A stretch of 64,000 nt of DNA from Metabacillus sp. B2-18. Its GTDB lineage: Bacteria; Bacillota; Bacilli; Bacillales; Bacillaceae. This document shows, in pieces, positions 42,976 to 52,004 of the stretch. The notes under the pieces are model-generated. The model made no database searches, had not been told where the DNA came from, and saw only the letters and a list, made by a program, of their open reading frames with translations. The stretch lies in NCBI RefSeq assembly GCF_021117275.1, contig NZ_CP088246.1, positions 1 to 64,000 of the forward strand. Direction: 5' to 3'. Position 1 is the first letter of the stretch; every line of letters begins with the position of its first letter. Both the position numbers and the translations under genes were made by a program.

Positions 42976-45326
42976 CGCTAAATACACTTGAACAACAGTT
43001 AAAATCAGATAAGAAAAGAAGAATTGCGTTTATTTTGATCCTATTGTTGATGTTCTTCCCTGGTTCAGCTGCACACGCTGCTGAAAGTAAGTGGTACGAA
43101 AAGCCGTTTGCTTTCATGTTTTCAAAACTATTTGAATGGATATTAGAGCCATTCATAGGACTACATGAACCCGCTTATTATATTTTCTATCAAGGAGCAG
43201 GGAAGATATGGGGATTGTATACACAGGAGCAATATAACAGTGCTATATATAATGGATTTAACATGATGCTGTTTGTTGTTGGTTTTTTACTCTGTGGTGC
43301 TATTGTCATGATGGGGATTCAACATGGATATGCAAAATTTTCCTCAAGTATGAAATCTGACATAACAGATAATTTTTTGAAGGTTATCTTGGGGATTGTT
43401 TTACTTTTTCAGTTCTTCCCGCTTGTTAATTCATTTTTTACTTTAAATCACTATTTTGTACAAATGTTTGAAACCGGTATTACTGATCCAGTTAGTCTAA
43501 GAGATTTAGGAGCTACTGTTTTGACTAGTCAAGACGGGAAAACAGCTGGTGAAAAGATTGAGTTTACTGATTTATCTTCTGGAGAAGGTGACAACTGGAT
43601 AAAGGATGCTATCGTTTCCTTTTTCTCTCTAGGAGTTTCAATTTGGTTTAAAGCTTATTATACTCAACGCTTAATTATGATTAGCGGTTTAATACTTCTA
43701 GCACCTGTATGGATATCAACTATTTTTTTTCCTAAGCTACAAGGTATTACAAGCTATGCTATGAAGGAGTTATGGGCACAAACAATTGCTCAAACTATTC
43801 ATGCAGCAATATTTTGGTTGTATTTCTGGTTGTTTGATAGCAACACAGATTGGTTGACATATATTATTGCTTTATCTATCTTTATCCCAGTTTCAGAGTC
43901 GCTTCGTTTTGCAATGGGGGCTACTTCTGAGAGTGGTGGAAAGTTAGCCATGATTGGTACTGCTGCTGGCTTTGGTTCTCTTATGCATGGAACTAAAGCG
44001 GTAGGTGATATAAAGAATGGAGTTAAAAATGGTTATGCAGAGAGTAAAGGGTTATTTGATGGATCTTCAGGGAAAGGTGGACAAAGTAGTAAAGGAAACA
44101 CTGGAATGTCAATGATGGCCATGAATAATGGGAAATCTGGCGGTGCAATGAATTCCTTAAACCCTATGATGGGAATGAATGAGGAGCGTCAATATGGAGG
44201 TGCTGTTCAAAACGTTAGTTCAAATCCTAGTAAATTCACTCAACGTATGAGAACGGTTGGGCATGTTGCAGGTGGAGTTGGATCAGCTATTGGGCGAATG
44301 GGAGGAAATGCAACTGGTTTAGGTGTAAGTCCCTTTGGTCAACACATTATGGCTGAAGCGGGGGCCAATATGGGACAAAGTGCTGGATACGGTTCTGGAG
44401 TCGTTGGTTTTGGTGTCGGTAAAGGAATGACTGACAAAGCAAAGAACTTCGGTCAATCAATAAAAGGTAATTTTGAGGAAAATCCATTAATGACTCGTGA
44501 GCAATCTCGTGAGCAAAATATGAACCCATTTCAACAAGCTGGTCGTAATCTTGGAACTGTTGCAAGTAACCTCGGAAGAGCAACAGGTGATGCGATGGTT
44601 TCTCCCCAATTTAGAAACAGTCCACAGGCTCGTAGAGAAACTTTACAGCGTGCAGGTGGTGTCATGGGTGAAGCCCTTTATGGTAGAGGTATTGGATATC
44701 AAATGGGGGCAGATGCTGCCACAAGTGTAATGGGTAAAGGTGTAGAAAATCCGCAACTTGGTAGACTTGATCAAGGGGCAGACTATTCAGTTGTTACAGA
44801 AAGGGACAGAAGTTATTTAGCTGAAAAAGGTCCAAATAATACTCTTACACCTATATCTAATTATGGTCCGGGTGATCCAAGTCTACCTAAAAATGCTAAG
44901 GTTATGCAGGATCATAAGATTACAACTAGTGATACGGGTGTTATAAGTATGAATCCTACTTCTGAAAAGTATGCTACACAACAAGTGCAAAGTCCTAATA
45001 ATGGAAAAATGGACGTTCAAACATTTAAGGTTGATAATTCAGTGAAAACTCCACATGTTAGCACGTTTATCGACAGTAATACGTCAGAGGTAAATTCAAA
45101 TGAACCACCAATTAGAACTAATTTGGTTCCTAAAATAGATGAGCAACCTTTGCCTAATATGAATCAACAGGGTTCAATGCCAAATAAGAGTGAAAAAGTA
45201 CCACCAACCCAACCGATAGTACCTAACAATAACCAAATTAATAAAGGGGATAACTCCACATTAATTCCTAACAAACCAATAGTTCCACCTACAAATAACA
45301 ATAATTTCCCTCCTAAGAAAGATTGA
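42972..45326 (+). CDS. VirB6/TrbL-like polytopic conjugation protein
   Basis: A 784-residue protein. A signal-like first span (IAFILILLLMFFPGSAAHA) is followed by four to six further spans up to about residue 330, including MMLFVVGFLLCGAIVMMG and a long FWLYFWLF region, as in VirB6/TrbL channel components. The last 440 residues are Gly/Asn/Met-rich and low-complexity (GKSGGAMNSLNPMMGMN), and probably disordered or cell-wall-spanning. It overlaps virB4 by 4 bases and is followed after 10 bases by the cell-wall hydrolase gene. Positions of the later spans are approximate. Confidence 0.8.
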   Translation: MTLNTLEQQLKSDKKRRIAFILILLLMFFPGSAAHAAESKWYEKPFAFMFSKLFEWILEPFIGLHEPAYYIFYQGAGKIWGLYTQEQYNSAIYNGFNMMLFVVGFLLCGAIVMMGIQHGYAKFSSSMKSDITDNFLKVILGIVLLFQFFPLVNSFFTLNHYFVQMFETGITDPVSLRDLGATVLTSQDGKTAGEKIEFTDLSSGEGDNWIKDAIVSFFSLGVSIWFKAYYTQRLIMISGLILLAPVWISTIFFPKLQGITSYAMKELWAQTIAQTIHAAIFWLYFWLFDSNTDWLTYIIALSIFIPVSESLRFAMGATSESGGKLAMIGTAAGFGSLMHGTKAVGDIKNGVKNGYAESKGLFDGSSGKGGQSSKGNTGMSMMAMNNGKSGGAMNSLNPMMGMNEERQYGGAVQNVSSNPSKFTQRMRTVGHVAGGVGSAIGRMGGNATGLGVSPFGQHIMAEAGANMGQSAGYGSGVVGFGVGKGMTDKAKNFGQSIKGNFEENPLMTREQSREQNMNPFQQAGRNLGTVASNLGRATGDAMVSPQFRNSPQARRETLQRAGGVMGEALYGRGIGYQMGADAATSVMGKGVENPQLGRLDQGADYSVVTERDRSYLAEKGPNNTLTPISNYGPGDPSLPKNAKVMQDHKITTSDTGVISMNPTSEKYATQQVQSPNNGKMDVQTFKVDNSVKTPHVSTFIDSNTSEVNSNEPPIRTNLVPKIDEQPLPNMNQQGSMPNKSEKVPPTQPIVPNNNQINKGDNSTLIPNKPIVPPTNNNNFPPKKD

Positions 45327-45336
45327 GGTTATATAG

Positions 45337-46479
45337 ATGGGGAATGCTTTGGAAAAAACGAAAGAAAATGCTAAGCAGTATGCCAAACAATACGCTAAAC
45401 GAAAAGTTAAACAGTTAGTAAAGAAAGTAATTAGGAAAGTACTTTTAAAAGTTTTAAAGAAATTAGCTCTATATATAGGTAAACTTTTATTAAAGGCTTT
45501 CCTTAGTCTTGTAGCACTAATAGGAATACCAGGTACTATAGTATTTTTAGTTATTACTATTATCGGTGGTGCAATTTTAATAGTTGCTCCTAGTCTTGAA
45601 TGGTTCGGTGATGATTCACCTATCACACCGGAAGAAGCAAAGAAACAGATTAATCAACTAATTCTAGATTCTAGTGAGTTAGAGCAATATAGACCTCCCT
45701 TTAAATTAGTTACTGCCATAGATGCAGTTAGAATATTAAAGGAAGATAAACAGCCTTGGGAAATTGATCCTGAACCAATTGTTAACGGGCTTGCACCAGA
45801 TTTTGAATATGAAACCCATGAAGATACTTATGAGATAAAAAAGGTGATAGAAACTGAAGTAACCACCTACACTTATTCCAATATGGGAACCGAAGGATGT
45901 CAAACTAGGGAGGAAATTTCAAGTGCATTTTGTTCTGAACGAGAAGAACATAAACATATTGAAACCGAAACAATTATTGAAAAAGAAACTGTAAAGAGGG
46001 AATTCTTAAAATCCGCTCATGCTTGGAATACTCTTGATACTTTTTATTATAAAGAAGTTGATGTTAATGGAGAATTCGCAAAGCAAAGTGAGAACAAAGA
46101 AGGTAATACAAAAACGACTACTTACAAGCGGTTGATTAAGGAGTGGCAACTCGATACAGTCAATAATATAAAGAATTACGAGAAGTTTGACAGTACAATT
46201 ACGTCATTACAATTTAAAGATGATGATATCAATTTATTGGTAGCCTCACTTATAGAAAATGGTATTCATATGGATGGATATACCGGATCTTATTTCGATG
46301 TATTTATAGAAAATGGAATGGGTATGATAGTTCCACAAGAATATATGGAAATATATATAGCTGCTAATAAAAAATATGGAGTTGACTGGAATTATCTAGC
46401 GGCACACCATTTTATTGAAACTCGATTCTCAACTATGGACCCAATGATATCATACGTGGGAGCTGAAGGCCATATGCAG
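45337..46479 (+). CDS. Conjugation cell-wall hydrolase, exon 1 (transglycosylase part)
   Basis: The first 381 codons of a 628-residue bifunctional peptidoglycan hydrolase. A basic N-terminus (KRKVKQLVKKVIRKVLLKVL) is followed by a span (about 48-80). A long beta/helical stalk precedes the start of an SLT-type transglycosylase: WNYLAAHHFIETRFSTMDP with the catalytic Glu, then VGAEGHMQ. The group II intron begins after Gln381, exactly inside GAEGHMQ|FMPCTW. Without splicing the frame ends three codons later (VRP). Such enzymes, TcpG/VirB1/Orf14-like, open the wall for the transfer channel. Confidence 0.85.
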
Positions 46480-47073
46480 GTGCGACCATAAGGTCATATA
46501 AGAAATCTCCTTTTGCATGGAGTAGGCAAGACTACAAAGCCTATCACTACCAAACTTATCCGTGAGGGAAACCAAATATCGGGGAGTGTAGCATGTTTGG
46601 AAAGCTATAAGTTATCGAATCATCACGATACGACTGAATAGCGAAGTGAAATGATGTAAACGAGGATAAAAGCTAAACTGCTTGAATGACAGTCCGAGGG
46701 GGTTATTGGCCCACCTATGACGGAAGATGATTACCTACGTTATACAACGAAACGTATTAGCTAATTGGAGACTCATTACGAAATACACACTGATTAACTG
46801 TATGTCAGATGTGAGTAGTCTATCGTTGACCAACTATAATAAGTAGTAAAGGGCGAACGTCATATCCGACATTATATCAAGCTTGTTCTTATATGTGCTA
46901 AATGGTGATTACCTACGTCAGAACGCTTTTATAAAAGCTATGATAAATTGTATCTGAATATCTGATATGGTAACGGAGTTCTCGTAGTAGTCCGAGATGG
47001 GGAAAGCCCATTACATGGCGAAGGGGAACAGCTTATCAAGTCTAACTAAAATTGGAAAGGAGCGTGAGGCTCT

Positions 47074-48897
47074 ATGAGAAGTCCAAACACTGTGTTAGAC
47101 AGTCTAGAAAAACAGTCAATACGCAAAGATTACAAATTCGAACGAATCTATCGAAATCTTTATAATGTAGAATTCTATTTAATGGCTTACGCAAGGATTA
47201 ATGCGAAGGAAGGCAATATGACACAAGGTGTCGATGGACAAACCATTGATGGGATGAGTCTAGAACGTATAGAACGATTAATTGAAAGTATGAAAGATTG
47301 TAGTTATCAACCTAAACCGTCCAAAAGGGTATACATTCCAAAAAAGAAAACTGGTAAAAGACCATTAGGCATACCATCTTTCGAAGATAAACTCGTACAA
47401 GAAGTAGTAAGGTTGTTAGTCGAAGCGATGTATGAAAAAACATTTTCTCCACATTCTCATGGGTTTCGACCAGAAAAAAGCTGTCATACAGCACTCATGC
47501 AAGTAAAAGACAGATTTACCGGAGCAAAATGGTTTATCGAAGGAGATATTAAAGGTTTCTTTGATAATATTGATCATCACAAGTTAATAACACTACTTAA
47601 AAGAAGAATTGAAGATGAGAAATTCATCAATCTGATTTGGAAGTTTCTGAAGGCTGGCTATCTAGAAGACTGGCACTATCACAAAACGTACAGTGGTACT
47701 CCGCAAGGGGGTATTATCAGTCCAATCCTATCAAATATTTATTTACATGAACTTGATGAATTTATCATGTCTTACAAGGAGAACTTTGATAAAGGAAAAG
47801 GAAGAAGACGACTAAAAGAGTATCGTACACGTGAAGCCAGACTCTACCGTGCGAATGCTAGGTATAAAGAGAAATGGTCTGAAATGGATGAAATAGAAAA
47901 AGAAGAAGCACGTCAACACTTGGACGAGTTGAAAAATCACATGATGGAATTACCCTATAAAGACCCTATGGACGAAAACTACAAACGAATACAATACGTG
48001 CGATACGCCGATGATTTCATTATTGGGGTTATTGGTAGTAAAAAAGATTGTCAGCAAATAAAACATGACATCAGTAATTTTCTCAATCAAGAAATGAAAA
48101 TTGAATTGTCTCAAGAAAAAACGCTCATTACTCATTCTAGTAAAAGAGCAAGATTTCTTGGATATGACATCAAAATTAGTCATGATAATAAAACGACAAA
48201 ATACACGGCTAGTGGACATAAACAAAGAACAAGAACAATGAGCTGTGAACTATTACTACCTTATGAAGTTTGGCGTAATAAATTAATCGAATATAAAGCG
48301 TTAAAAATAGATAAAAAAACAAACAAATGGGAGTCTACACATCGAGCACATCTTTTACAAAATGATGACCTTGAAATATTGACCATCTATAATGCTGAAA
48401 TAAGGGGTTTGTATAACTATTACAAACTAGCGAATAACGTATATAAGCTAGATGGATTCAAATTCATCATGGAATACAGCATGTACAAAACTTTCGCTAA
48501 TAAATACAAATCAAGTGTAAGAAAAATTCATAGAAAATACAGTATAAACGGAGACTTTGCGGTAAGGTATGATACTGCCAACGGCAGTAAAATTGCTTAC
48601 TTCTATAAAGATGGATTCAAAAAACAATTACTCCCATCTTCATACTCTGATGTTGATGTGATTTCTAAAACAAGGAACATTATTTATAACCGAACAGGTT
48701 TAATCGAAAGATTACTTGCAGGTCAATGCGAATGGTGTTACTCAAAAAATGTAGAACTAGAAATCCATCACATTAAGAAACTAAAAAACCTTGATGGCAA
48801 AAAAAGATGGGAAAAGCGTATGATTGAACGAAACCGTAAGACGATGGCGCTCTGTAAGAAGTGTCATCTCGATCTACACAACGGTAAGTTAGATTGA
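47074..48897 (+). CDS. ltrA: Group II intron-encoded protein (reverse transcriptase/maturase/HNH endonuclease)
   Basis: A 607-residue multifunctional protein. The RT domain has GIPSFEDKLVQEVVRLLVEA, SHGFRPEKSCHTAL, GTPQGGIISPILSNIYLHEL and the catalytic YVRYADDFIIG. The maturase X domain follows (HRAHLLQNDDLEILTIYNAEIRG). The C-terminal HNH endonuclease shows CEWCYSKNVELEIHHIKKL and LCKKCHLDLHNG. ATG 47074 is behind GGAGCG. All motifs are intact, so the intron may still splice and retrohome. It helps splice its RNA and inserts copies at cognate DNA. Confidence 0.95.
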   Translation: MRSPNTVLDSLEKQSIRKDYKFERIYRNLYNVEFYLMAYARINAKEGNMTQGVDGQTIDGMSLERIERLIESMKDCSYQPKPSKRVYIPKKKTGKRPLGIPSFEDKLVQEVVRLLVEAMYEKTFSPHSHGFRPEKSCHTALMQVKDRFTGAKWFIEGDIKGFFDNIDHHKLITLLKRRIEDEKFINLIWKFLKAGYLEDWHYHKTYSGTPQGGIISPILSNIYLHELDEFIMSYKENFDKGKGRRRLKEYRTREARLYRANARYKEKWSEMDEIEKEEARQHLDELKNHMMELPYKDPMDENYKRIQYVRYADDFIIGVIGSKKDCQQIKHDISNFLNQEMKIELSQEKTLITHSSKRARFLGYDIKISHDNKTTKYTASGHKQRTRTMSCELLLPYEVWRNKLIEYKALKIDKKTNKWESTHRAHLLQNDDLEILTIYNAEIRGLYNYYKLANNVYKLDGFKFIMEYSMYKTFANKYKSSVRKIHRKYSINGDFAVRYDTANGSKIAYFYKDGFKKQLLPSSYSDVDVISKTRNIIYNRTGLIERLLAGQCEWCYSKNVELEIHHIKKLKNLDGKKRWEKRMIERNRKTMALCKKCHLDLHNGKLD

Positions 48898-48905
48898 TAG
48901 GTGGA

Positions 48906-48939
48906 GAGCCGTATACGCCGAGAGGTGTACGTACGGTTC
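48906..48939 (+). ncRNA. Group II intron domain V
   Basis: 34 nt folding as two stacked helices, GAGCCGTA with TACGGTTC and TACGCC with GGTGTA, separated by a CG bulge and capped by GAGA. It is the catalytic core of the ribozyme. Confidence 0.85.
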
Positions 48940-49000
48940 GGGGAGGAGTTCTTGGAAACCTAGTATAGAAATATGCCAAGGCGCTGGGTTCTTACTCTAC

Positions 49001-49744
49001 TTCATGCCTTGTACCTGGGTTGGTTGGCAAGATCCTACATGTAGCGGTAATGGTAAAGGTAATATATCAGAAAGTAATAAAAAGAGCATTTCATATATTA
49101 GTAGAATGGGAGGATATGGAACAGACGGGAATAATGATGGTGAGGCAGATATGTGGAACATATGGGATGCAGTTTTTTCATCCGCACACCTTTTAAAGGA
49201 TAATGGTTTTTTAGAAGATAAACGTAAAGCGATTTATAGCTATAACCATTCGAATGCCTATGTTGATGAGGTTGTACACTATGCAGAATTATTTGCTTCA
49301 AATACTGGTGGTACTCCAGAAGTAACCAAAGGAAAATTTATGCGACCTTCTTTAGGGCCCATCACAAGTCCGTTTGGTCCTCGTTGGGGGAAATTACATG
49401 CTGGTATTGATATTGGTTCAAATGCTTCAACAGACCCTATTGTAGCCTCTGCGGATGGCGTTGTAGTTAGGTCCTATACATCTTCAAGTTATGGAGAATG
49501 TATTATGATAAAACATAATATCGAAGGTGAAACTTATACTACGGTTTATGCTCATATGGTTACTGGTAGTAGAAGGGTTCAGACGGGACAAACAGTTCAA
49601 AAAGGGCAAGTGATTGGAATAAAAGGAACAACAGGTAGCTCTACAGGTGTACACCTTCATTTTGAAATTCGTAAAGGGGATTGGTCAACAAATAAATCAA
49701 ACGCTATTGATCCAATAGGATCAGGGCTCCTGCAATTAGATTAG
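49001..49744 (+). CDS. Conjugation cell-wall hydrolase, exon 2 (transglycosylase end plus M23 peptidase)
   Basis: The last 247 codons of the hydrolase. FMPCTWVGWQDP completes the transglycosylase motif begun in exon 1, with ISYISRMGGYGTDGNND and the YNHSNAYVDEVVHYAE end of the domain. An M23/LysM-free peptidase domain follows from about residue 110: GPITSPFGPRWGKLHAGIDIGS (HxxxD metal pair) and YAHMVTGS, then HLHFEIRKGD (HxH). The two enzyme activities cut glycan strands and cross-links. Standing alone, this part has no start with a ribosome site, so expression needs intron splicing. Confidence 0.85.
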   Translation, partial: FMPCTWVGWQDPTCSGNGKGNISESNKKSISYISRMGGYGTDGNNDGEADMWNIWDAVFSSAHLLKDNGFLEDKRKAIYSYNHSNAYVDEVVHYAELFASNTGGTPEVTKGKFMRPSLGPITSPFGPRWGKLHAGIDIGSNASTDPIVASADGVVVRSYTSSSYGECIMIKHNIEGETYTTVYAHMVTGSRRVQTGQTVQKGQVIGIKGTTGSSTGVHLHFEIRKGDWSTNKSNAIDPIGSGLLQLD

Positions 49745-49757
49745 TAGGTGATGAAGT

Positions 49758-50393
49758 ATTAAGAGATTTATATTATTCTTTACTGGATATATAGTTTTAA
49801 TGGTTATTGGTGCTGGAGTCTATTTATTATTTTTTAAAACTAACTCGGCTGATATTGCACAAGGGAAAGAATTAATGAATGTACTAGACGAGAGTTTAGT
49901 ACATTCTTCAGATGATGAACATAATCATAGCCATGATCATAATGAGGCTGGTTATGACTATGATGTTGAAATTATAGAAGAATTTCAATCTGTTGGTAAT
50001 ACGATTGACTTTATGGCGGCTACATTGATAGAAGAAGAGAGGGAGTATTTTTCTTCACTTTTTTTACCTGAGAACCTTTCTAAATCAATGTTTGAGTATA
50101 GTGACGATCCTTCAAGTGAGGATGTCATTCTTCAAATGATAAGAGAAATTAATAGAGAAGGAAAATTAATTGAAGTGAATTGGGAATCTCATATAACAGA
50201 AGGTAAATCCTTTTCAAGGGATGATCAAGATATAAATCTTCAGCTTATTTACAATGATAATAAGATATCAACTGCAAAAATAGATTTGCAATTGGTGGGA
50301 ACAGAACATTTTAATAGCGAAAGAATATACTATATAAATAATAGTCCTAAAAACTTTGTTGACCAGGTAAAAGAGAACCTAAAAGGTCTATGA
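49758..50393 (+). CDS. Membrane-anchored protein of the conjugation operon
   Basis: With an ATT start at 49758 (AGGTGATGAAG upstream) the protein is 211 residues and begins with a complete span, KRFILFFTGYIVLMVIGAGVYLLFF. From ATG 49800 the span would be cut to about 13 residues, so the ATT start or a sequence error is favoured. A His-rich linker (DEHNHSHDHNE) could bind metal. The soluble domain (about 70-211) has a VirB8/NTF2-like size but no clear signature. It starts 13 bases after the hydrolase stop and ends the operon. Confidence 0.65.
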   Translation: MKRFILFFTGYIVLMVIGAGVYLLFFKTNSADIAQGKELMNVLDESLVHSSDDEHNHSHDHNEAGYDYDVEIIEEFQSVGNTIDFMAATLIEEEREYFSSLFLPENLSKSMFEYSDDPSSEDVILQMIREINREGKLIEVNWESHITEGKSFSRDDQDINLQLIYNDNKISTAKIDLQLVGTEHFNSERIYYINNSPKNFVDQVKENLKGL

Positions 50394-50410
50394 AAAAGTA
50401 AATAAAAGCC

Positions 50411-50441
50411 AAAAAAGCGACTCCGAAGAGCCGCTTTTTTG
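50411..50441 (+). terminator. Terminator of the conjugation operon
   Basis: AAAGCGACTC and GAGCCGCTTT pair around CGAA, then T residues. The ACACATTTTAAGAGGATG words of the leader family follow. Confidence 0.8.
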
Positions 50442-50605
50442 TTACACATTTTAAGAGGATGAAAAAACATCCCTTTAAAAATTTTAGGATACATTAATAA
50501 TAGCATTTATATTCATATTTATCAATTGCTATTTTAGCTTTCAAACTTCTCTATTCTTGGATGATATTTCTAGTTTATGTCCAAATTTAGGTAAAATATT
50601 TGCAT

Positions 50606-50710
50606 TCACACTTTTGCTTTTGAAGGAACAGGAGTAGTAGTACTCTGTTCTTTTCCCGTGGCTCCTTGCTTTTTAATCTTGTCAAAGAGTGAATTTTTTT
50701 CAAAAAGCAC
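50606..50710 (-). CDS. Possible 34-residue basic protein
   Basis: A short minus-strand frame from GTG 50710 with GGAGG 7 bases upstream. It reads LFEKNSLFDKIKKQGATGKE and ends in a Thr/Pro/Lys tail. The ribosome site is excellent but the protein is very short and no homolog is recalled. The remaining gap 50442-51069 has only broken frames and the intron-like trace below. Confidence 0.35.
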   Translation of the reverse strand: MLFEKNSLFDKIKKQGATGKEQSTTTPVPSKAKV

Positions 50711-50807
50711 TTTGTCACCTCCAATAATAGCTGTGTAATTAAATATAGGATAATAACTGAACTCGCAAATACAGTAAATCCCTTAATTGCGTTAATATAA
50801 GACACTG

Positions 50808-50844
50808 CCTTTTTATGAGATGAAAGTCTCACGTACGGTATGAA
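50808..50844 (+). ncRNA. Degenerate group II intron domain V-like trace
   Basis: TTATGAGATGAAAGTCTCAC followed by GTACGGTATGAAC resembles the 3' part of a domain V (inner hairpin with a GNRA-type loop, then CGTACGG). The 5' arm is poorly paired. It is probably a remnant. Confidence 0.3.
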
Positions 50845-51069
50845 CAAGAGGAAAAGGGAGCGATAACTATCTAACACAACCGGTTGGAAGGGGGAGTGCT
50901 TTTGTGCCTAACTAATGGAGTATGAATAATCTAGTATTATACGGATGGAAAACATTGAATTGTTATTAATCTAATACTATCTATCTGTATTTTTTCTTTA
51001 AGTAACTCCGTTAATAAGAGTATAATAGAGGAGCATTAGAATTATATACTTGAAGTAGGAGAGGTCTGA

Positions 51070-51786
51070 TTGAGAACAAATAAATACAAAGCGAAACTAA
51101 GTGGTTTCAAAGCAACTCCAAGTGCAAATATACCTAAAATGCATGAAGATCTAGAGTTAATTAAAGACAGTAATGAACTACTATCAGATTTATTTAATGT
51201 AATACTGAAACAAAACCAATATTATGGTATTCGTTGGTTAATGGGACTGGAAAGATATGTTTTAGACCAATCAAAAAAAATTCCTCGTATCTTTAGGAAA
51301 AATCTATCTAGAGGCCATATAGTGGAAGTTGAGTTATTTGGGCATTTTAACAAAGAACTAACATTTTTACATCCTGCAGTAGTATTGTTTGATAATAATA
51401 AAGGGCAACTTCTTGTAGCACCTATTACTTCGGGAAAACACGGAGATAGTGATCCTCTTCATATTGATGTTGATTCAAGTGATGGACTTCATCATGAAAG
51501 TGGAATTTGTTTAGAGGCTATTCGTGGGGTAGACAAAAATAGGGTTTTATATCAACATTCAAAAGATGGAAAAAATGCAAAAGTTAGATCAGAAGTATTG
51601 GATAAGATTGATTTAGCAGTTATGGAGCATTTCATGCCTAATATGTTTAAAAAATTTAAAGATGCAGAAATTAAATTAATTGAGGAACAACAAAAAAATA
51701 AAGAATTAATGGATGAAATTGAAACATTGAAAGAGCAATTGAAACAAAGTGCATACCAGACAGCGGCTGCTACTCTAGAGGAATAA
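51070..51786 (+). CDS. PemK/MazF-like protein with C-terminal coiled coil
   Basis: A 238-residue protein starting at TTG 51070 behind AGGAGAGG. The middle (about 75-170) resembles the MazF/PemK RNase fold: LSRGHIVEVELFGHFNKELTF with a Gly-x-x-x-x-Val strand, FLHPAVVLFDNNKGQLLVAPITSG, and GICLEAIRGVDKNRVL. The N-terminal 70 and C-terminal 60 residues are helical; the tail (KKFKDAEIKLIEEQQKNKEL) is a coiled coil. No MazE-type antitoxin gene is adjacent. It may be a solitary MazF-like protein or the regulator of the downstream nuclease pair. Confidence 0.65.
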   Translation: MRTNKYKAKLSGFKATPSANIPKMHEDLELIKDSNELLSDLFNVILKQNQYYGIRWLMGLERYVLDQSKKIPRIFRKNLSRGHIVEVELFGHFNKELTFLHPAVVLFDNNKGQLLVAPITSGKHGDSDPLHIDVDSSDGLHHESGICLEAIRGVDKNRVLYQHSKDGKNAKVRSEVLDKIDLAVMEHFMPNMFKKFKDAEIKLIEEQQKNKELMDEIETLKEQLKQSAYQTAAATLEE

Positions 51787-51839
51787 AATATTGCAATATG
51801 ATGGAATATGTAGTAAAGTATCAGTATATAATATAGTAT

Positions 51840-51932
51840 GTTGTGCCTTAGCGCACCGCGTAACCGAGCGCATTCAATGTTTGGGAACAATGAGTCCTAG
51901 CACTCCGCGCAATTGAGCGCACCGTTCCCACG
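51840..51932 (+). ncRNA. GC-rich structured intergenic segment
   Basis: TGGGAAC (51880-51886) pairs with GTTCCCA (51923-51929), enclosing CCGCGCAATTGAGCGC. The preceding words GCGCACCGCGTAACCGAGCG are similar. It stands out from its AT-rich surroundings. A leader or small RNA is possible; no class is recognised. Confidence 0.35.
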
Positions 51933-51966
51933 AACCCTCCTCATCTTTACATGGGGAGGGTTTTTT
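51933..51966 (+). terminator. Terminator between the MazF-like gene and the nuclease pair
   Basis: AACCCTCC and GGGGAGGGTT pair around TCATCTTTACAT, then six T residues. TATAAT at 51973-51978 directly after it could start the next operon. Confidence 0.75.
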
Positions 51967-52004
51967 CGTACTTATAATCATATAACATGGGGGGAACTGT
52001 TAGA

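Larger units (their letters stand above)
46480..49000 (+). mobile_element. Group II intron with reverse-transcriptase ORF
   Basis: A 2521-bp intron with the 5' consensus GTGCGAC at 46480-46486 and a 3' end CTCTAC. Its removal joins codon 381 of the hydrolase to TTC ATG CCT in frame. A 34-nt domain V (48906-48939) folds as GAGCCGTA/TACGGTTC with a GAGA tetraloop. Domains I-III lie in the 594 bases before the ORF. It encodes a full LtrA-like protein. The host gene is interrupted in a highly conserved catalytic motif, as group II introns tend to be in conjugation genes. Confidence 0.92.

Noticed and set aside
47950..48225. 91-codon minus-strand frame within the intron-encoded protein
   Set aside because: It lies opposite the RT catalytic region; a coding shadow only.
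50442..50640. Possible small membrane protein frame after the conjugation terminator
   Set aside because: The hydrophobic frame LIIAFIFIFINCYF has stops just upstream and no start codon; the ATG behind AGAGGATG reads only 12 codons.
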